Origin: Beaufortia kweichowensis
Taxonomy: Eukaryota; Chordata; Actinopteri; Cypriniformes; Gastromyzontidae
DNA: 64,000 nt
NCBI GenBank assembly: GCA_019155185.1
Contig: CM032816.1
Location: forward strand, 10,270,510-10,334,509
Reading direction: 5' to 3'
Under the pieces are notes generated by a model. That model saw only the letters and a list, made by a program, of their open reading frames with translations. It did not search any database and was not told the DNA's origin. The position numbers were made by a program, and so were the translations under genes. Position 1 is the first letter of the stretch. The number at the start of each line of letters is the position of its first letter. Positions 61,101 to 64,000 of the stretch are shown here, in pieces.

Positions 61101-62609
61101 ACAGGACAGCCGTAACTTTCTCCGCTCTCAGCTATAACAGGACTACTGTAATAATGAAAGTTGTTTTTATCTTTACCCCTGCGTCTCTCAGAGACCCAGT
61201 AAAAATCGCTGGCGTGGATGTACGCTGTACATCACTGTCATTGTTTTGCTTCGGGTTTTGACGGACATCATTGCTGATGCTAATATGTCCGTGTGCTGAA
61301 TGTGCTTTTGATAAAAAATGGTGCATCATCTAACTTTCTTACCTTATCAAAGGTCATGATCAAACGTATAACTTTAAATAAGTTGCAAAGTTGACCAGAT
61401 ACATGACTGTTCAAGCTGTTGTCTCCATCCTGCAGTGTTCCTCATTAGAACAGTTTAGACAGTCTCCTGTCTGTCCAAAAACTGTTTGACAATGTGTTAT
61501 GTGTTGAGGGTCCAGATACAGACAGATGAGAGAGAGCGGTTGAGGTTTTGTTGGTGATAGTGAGAGAAACAGATGACATCAGGACAAATCATCTTTGTTA
61601 GGTTTGACAGCAGATTCGTGCTTTGGTTTTGTTTGTATTTAGTATGTTCCTTTGTACTTTGATTGCTACATATTTTAATTCATTATGTATTATTAAATCC
61701 TGTAGATGAACCTTTAGTGCATTGTGTTAGTTTGATTCCCAGGGAGCACAAATGCTGATAAAAAGTACATTGAATTTACTGTAATTCACTTTGGATAAAA
61801 GCATCTGTCAAATGTGTAAATCTAATATTAAAAAGGCGTTTGACCATTCTTCAAAGACAGTTCCTGATATTCCTGGTCTTTGGCTTATGAAATAAACCAT
61901 CTTTTGTTTCTACCATGTACATTCAGTTCAGCTAATATTATGTGTGAAGATATTTACATTTTTATGATAATGATTTTTTTGTTGAAAATGAAGTAGGAAA
62001 TAAACAATATAAACATTGTTGCTAAAGTATATCCTTAACCAACTTATAAAAGTTTCAAAGTTTTCTTAGGGCCCACCATTTCTGAGTATGTCTGTATGGA
62101 CGGCATCCTCTAAGCTCCAGTCGAGAGCATAAACCCTGTTTTTATCCTCTAGCAGGCCATTTCCTCAGCGTAATATGCTATAATCACCAAACATTAATAA
62201 ACCAACCAGAAACGCCCGGTTACCCACTCGCATCCTCACGGATCGTCATGGTAACGGACACACGACTCCAGCATCAGGGCCAGGAAGCCATTCGTGTGTT
62301 TGTGCTATTTTTGACCACGGAAAGCATCTCGCTTTACGCGTAAATCACTTCTCTCCATCCCCCCAGAACCCCCCAAACCGCTGCACATTTGAATCGTCTC
62401 TGCAGGGAATATTCGATTCAGGAACTCCGGCTTCTGTTACACGGAGGGAGAGAGTGTGTCTGTGTGCGAGATGAATCACTTGAGAACTGCCGGTGATTGT
62501 GTTTCAGCTGTGATCTGAACATGTAAGAGGTGTTTGCTTGATGTTTTGTCATGGATTTTTTTGTGCTTGCAGATTGCGTGTGGATCTGAACATAATCTAG
62601 CTGTTGTGG
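55194..62609 (+). CDS. sergef: Secretion-regulating guanine nucleotide exchange factor (DelGEF), RCC1-like; 3' end beyond window
   Basis: RCC1-type beta-propeller protein known to bind the exocyst subunit Sec5 and linked to secretion. Exons: 55194-55238, 55432-55567, 55813-55968, 56456-56550, 56632-56692, 56818-56931, 57085-57147, 57224-57376, 57472-57623 and 62573-62609, then on past 64000. Repeat cores are visible in order: GANSYGQLGQGH, CGQNHKGQLGLRH, CGSNAFGQLG, QWGTGLSS, LWGSNKHGQLV, AWGRANYGQLGQ and IACGSEHNLAVV. These match human SERGEF block by block (TGGGGH, VSCGWDFS, AAGLRHA, SGWTH). A second ATG at 55197 follows directly, so the start may be either. A 4.95-kb intron separates the last two exons seen. 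Third gene of the conserved SAAL1-TPH1-SERGEF block. Confidence 0.93.
58060..58290. mobile_element. Interspersed fish repeat ('aacactttataaaaggttgt' type)
   Basis: Starts 'gggaacactttataaaaggt' and repeats 'taacattagttag', 'cattaactaacattaac' and 'ttactaatgttaaca' in both orientations, giving a self-complementary sequence. I recall this as a common non-autonomous DNA element of fish. Exact borders are not visible. Confidence 0.6.
58295..58593. mobile_element. TTAA-ended MITE
   Basis: Left end TTAAAGCTGTAG, right end 'cttcagctttaa', its inverted complement with one mismatch. 299 bp, directly following the previous repeat. Both ends are TTAA, the target used by piggyBac-like elements. Non-coding. 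Confidence 0.65.
59113..59365. mobile_element. Palindromic MITE with TACACTCTAAAAA termini
   Basis: The termini 'tacactctaaaaa' and 'tttttagagtgta' are exact inverted repeats. Inside are many copies of the words 'aacacaa' and 'ttgtgtt' in both orientations, and a perfect 26-bp arm palindrome at about 59149-59203. The element could fold into a long hairpin. No coding sequence. Confidence 0.8.
60270..60425. repeat. Head-to-head pair of 'ttatccaaag' repeat tails
   Basis: 60270-60330 holds 'aagtcactttggataagagc ... taaatgtaag', and 60361-60425 holds the opposite orientation, 'catttaggcatttagctgaa ... ttatccaaagcgac'. The two are inverted copies of the same fish repeat tail about 30 bp apart. Confidence 0.65.
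60975..61092 (+). mobile_element. tRNA-derived SINE
   Basis: Begins 'tgtagctcagttggtaaaag' (A-box like), then 'ctgcattagcacaaagttta' and a decayed tail. Not a functional tRNA: no acceptor stem pairing and no intact T loop. Confidence 0.7.
61715..61835 (+). mobile_element. SINE, 5'-truncated
   Basis: Holds 'gtgcattgtgttag', 'tttgattcccagggagcaca' and the tail 'cactttggataaaagcatct'. Of the copies here this has the best preserved tail. Confidence 0.7.
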
Positions 62610-64000
62610 GTGAGTAAAAACAAGCACAGGAAATAAAATGTACAAACATACACGCCACACGTAAAAATATACGACTGTAGTATTTTTCGGCCTCAAAGTG
62701 GAAAAGCAACAGAAAGTTCCATCACATATCCAGTTGCCATAGCAATAACCCTACAGGATCTTTAGGTGTAAAGTAGCTTATTATGGGATGCGACTGCTCT
62801 GAGAATTAAAGTAAGCCTGTATTTTGTGATATGGTTAAGCTGACTGTCAAAATTAAGTCTTCTGCACCTTTGAGAGTTTAATGTCTGGCTTTTAGTAATG
62901 GGAAATTTTCAACGTGGCGTCCTCATTGATGAATATCTGTTACTGGATTAATTAAATTGTGGTCTTCACCGCTATCATAGAAGGACGGTGGGATTTAGTC
63001 TTGAAATCTTTTGTTAGGAAATTAATCCATCACTGGACATTATTCTCAAGATATTTATGTAATAGAAACTCCTGCAATGACATTTCTAATGCTGAATTTC
63101 ACAGATACTTTTGTCTATGTGATAGTTATTTCCTTTAGCTCAAGTGGTATAAGATTGTGGTAGCAACGCAAAGGTCATGGGTTCGATATGCAAGGGAATA
63201 TGTATAGATTAAATTCACTTGTGTACTTTAAAAAAAAAAAAACATTTGATTTGTCTTTGCTCATTTGCTTTGTCACCTTCTTATCTTCTGTCCGTGGAGA
63301 GGAAATGAACGTGTTTCATAATCTTCAGGTGGAAATCTAACCAAGGAAGTTTTCATTGCTCGAGGAACTTGATGTTTATCTTCTCTTTCTCGTGTCTGTT
63401 GCACCTTTGAGATAAGTATTAAGTAAATAACATCCCAGCATGCCTTGGGAATCACACAGCATTCTCTGAGCACGTATGGGACGTCCTAAAGGACATTGCA
63501 GGACAACTATCTTTTAATAAGATTAAAAGATACTGTCAAGTGAAAGCGAGGTGAATAGTATAATGCTCTCTAGAATGTCAGTGTATATAGTATACACTTT
63601 AAAAAAAAACGTTTTCTATATTAATGATTAAAATTTAAACAAAAATATTTGTTATTTGAGCTGCATATTTTTTTCAATCATTATTTTAGTTGTGGGACTA
63701 TTGTTCTAGATGAAGGATCATGGGGCATACATACTGATCATTTATAATTTAGATATACTTAAGGCTGACATATTCATACTATAAGCGAAAAAATATATAA
63801 TTTTGATATCGTGGGGACTTTTACATTTGAAACATTTAGCCTTTATATTTGTAGAAAGACTCCAGTAATCACAATGTCTTTCAGTCTTTATTTAATAATT
63901 TTGTCTATATTGGTATGCTGTTCTATATGTTGCTATGGTCTATAAGCGTGTTGCTATGGAAACAGTTTCCTCACTGACTGATTGCTGTATAGCTCTTGTT
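62610..64000 (+). other. sergef intron to the window edge
   Basis: No further sergef exon was found. The next expected block (human VCYSWGWNEHGMCGDG) is absent, so the intron continues past 64000. Only the SINE at 63133 and AT-rich sequence are seen. Confidence 0.6.
63133..63235 (+). mobile_element. tRNA-derived SINE with A-tract
   Basis: Reads 'tagctcaagtggtataaga', 'agcaacgcaaaggtcatggg', 'ttcgatatgcaagggaatat', and ends near an A-tract at 63231-63242. Lies in a sergef intron downstream of the last exon seen. Confidence 0.65.

Larger units (their letters stand above)
57624..62572 (+). other. Large sergef intron rich in mobile elements
   Basis: 4.95 kb without an exon. Contains, in order, an interspersed repeat at about 58060-58290, a TTAA MITE at 58295-58593, a palindromic MITE at 59113-59365, a pair of inverted SINE-tail motifs at 60270-60425, a decayed MITE piece at about 60815-60890, and SINEs at 60975 and 61715. 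A 300-nt open frame at 58613-58912 has no recognisable domain. Confidence 0.7.

Overview
This window is vertebrate (teleost fish) genomic DNA. It has multi-exon genes with GT-AG introns, AT-rich non-coding DNA, and fish-type interspersed repeats: tRNA-derived SINEs ending in a 'GGATAAAAGC' tail and TTAA-flanked MITEs ending in 'GGGTGAACTATCCC'. The repeats and the gene order point to a cypriniform close to zebrafish, carp or grass carp. The species call is inference.

The left two thirds (1-38240) holds two tandem secreted gel-forming mucin genes, both on the minus strand. Gene B starts at 17335 and runs off the left edge. It encodes signal peptide, VWD1-C8-TIL, VWD2-C8-TIL, VWD3-C8, then a 6.57-kb exon with six near-identical CysD (WxxW) modules embedded in a 48-bp minisatellite (16-aa Thr/Ser/Pro unit), then VWC-like and VWD4-C8 exons. 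Gene A (38169 to 19972) is complete with 46 exons placed by hand. It has the same architecture, one diverged CysD, a Thr-rich mucin domain built from about 23 near-identical units with variable (GTT)n tracts, and a full C-terminus (VWD4-C8, VWC, cystine knot). Both start 60-65 bp downstream of a TATA box. Both PTS exons contain frame breaks that lie in the repeats and look like assembly errors.

The right third (40400-64000) holds three plus-strand genes in the order conserved across vertebrates (human 11p15.1): saal1 (complete, 448 codons from the conserved ATG), tph1 (complete, 483 aa; probably the tph1a copy) and sergef (RCC1-repeat protein; first ten coding exons, continuing beyond the right edge).

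Functionally, the mucins are barrier glycoproteins assembled by disulfide bonds in the ER and Golgi of mucous cells. tph1 is the rate-limiting enzyme of peripheral and pineal serotonin synthesis. sergef (DelGEF) is linked to secretion, and saal1 is an armadillo-like protein tied to cell proliferation. The neighbourhood is ancestral synteny and not an operon-like unit. I did not find a new enzyme system. The most unusual material is the repeat biology of the two mucin exons (higher-order CysD cassettes, nested triplet expansion, extreme strand bias) and several palindromic MITEs.
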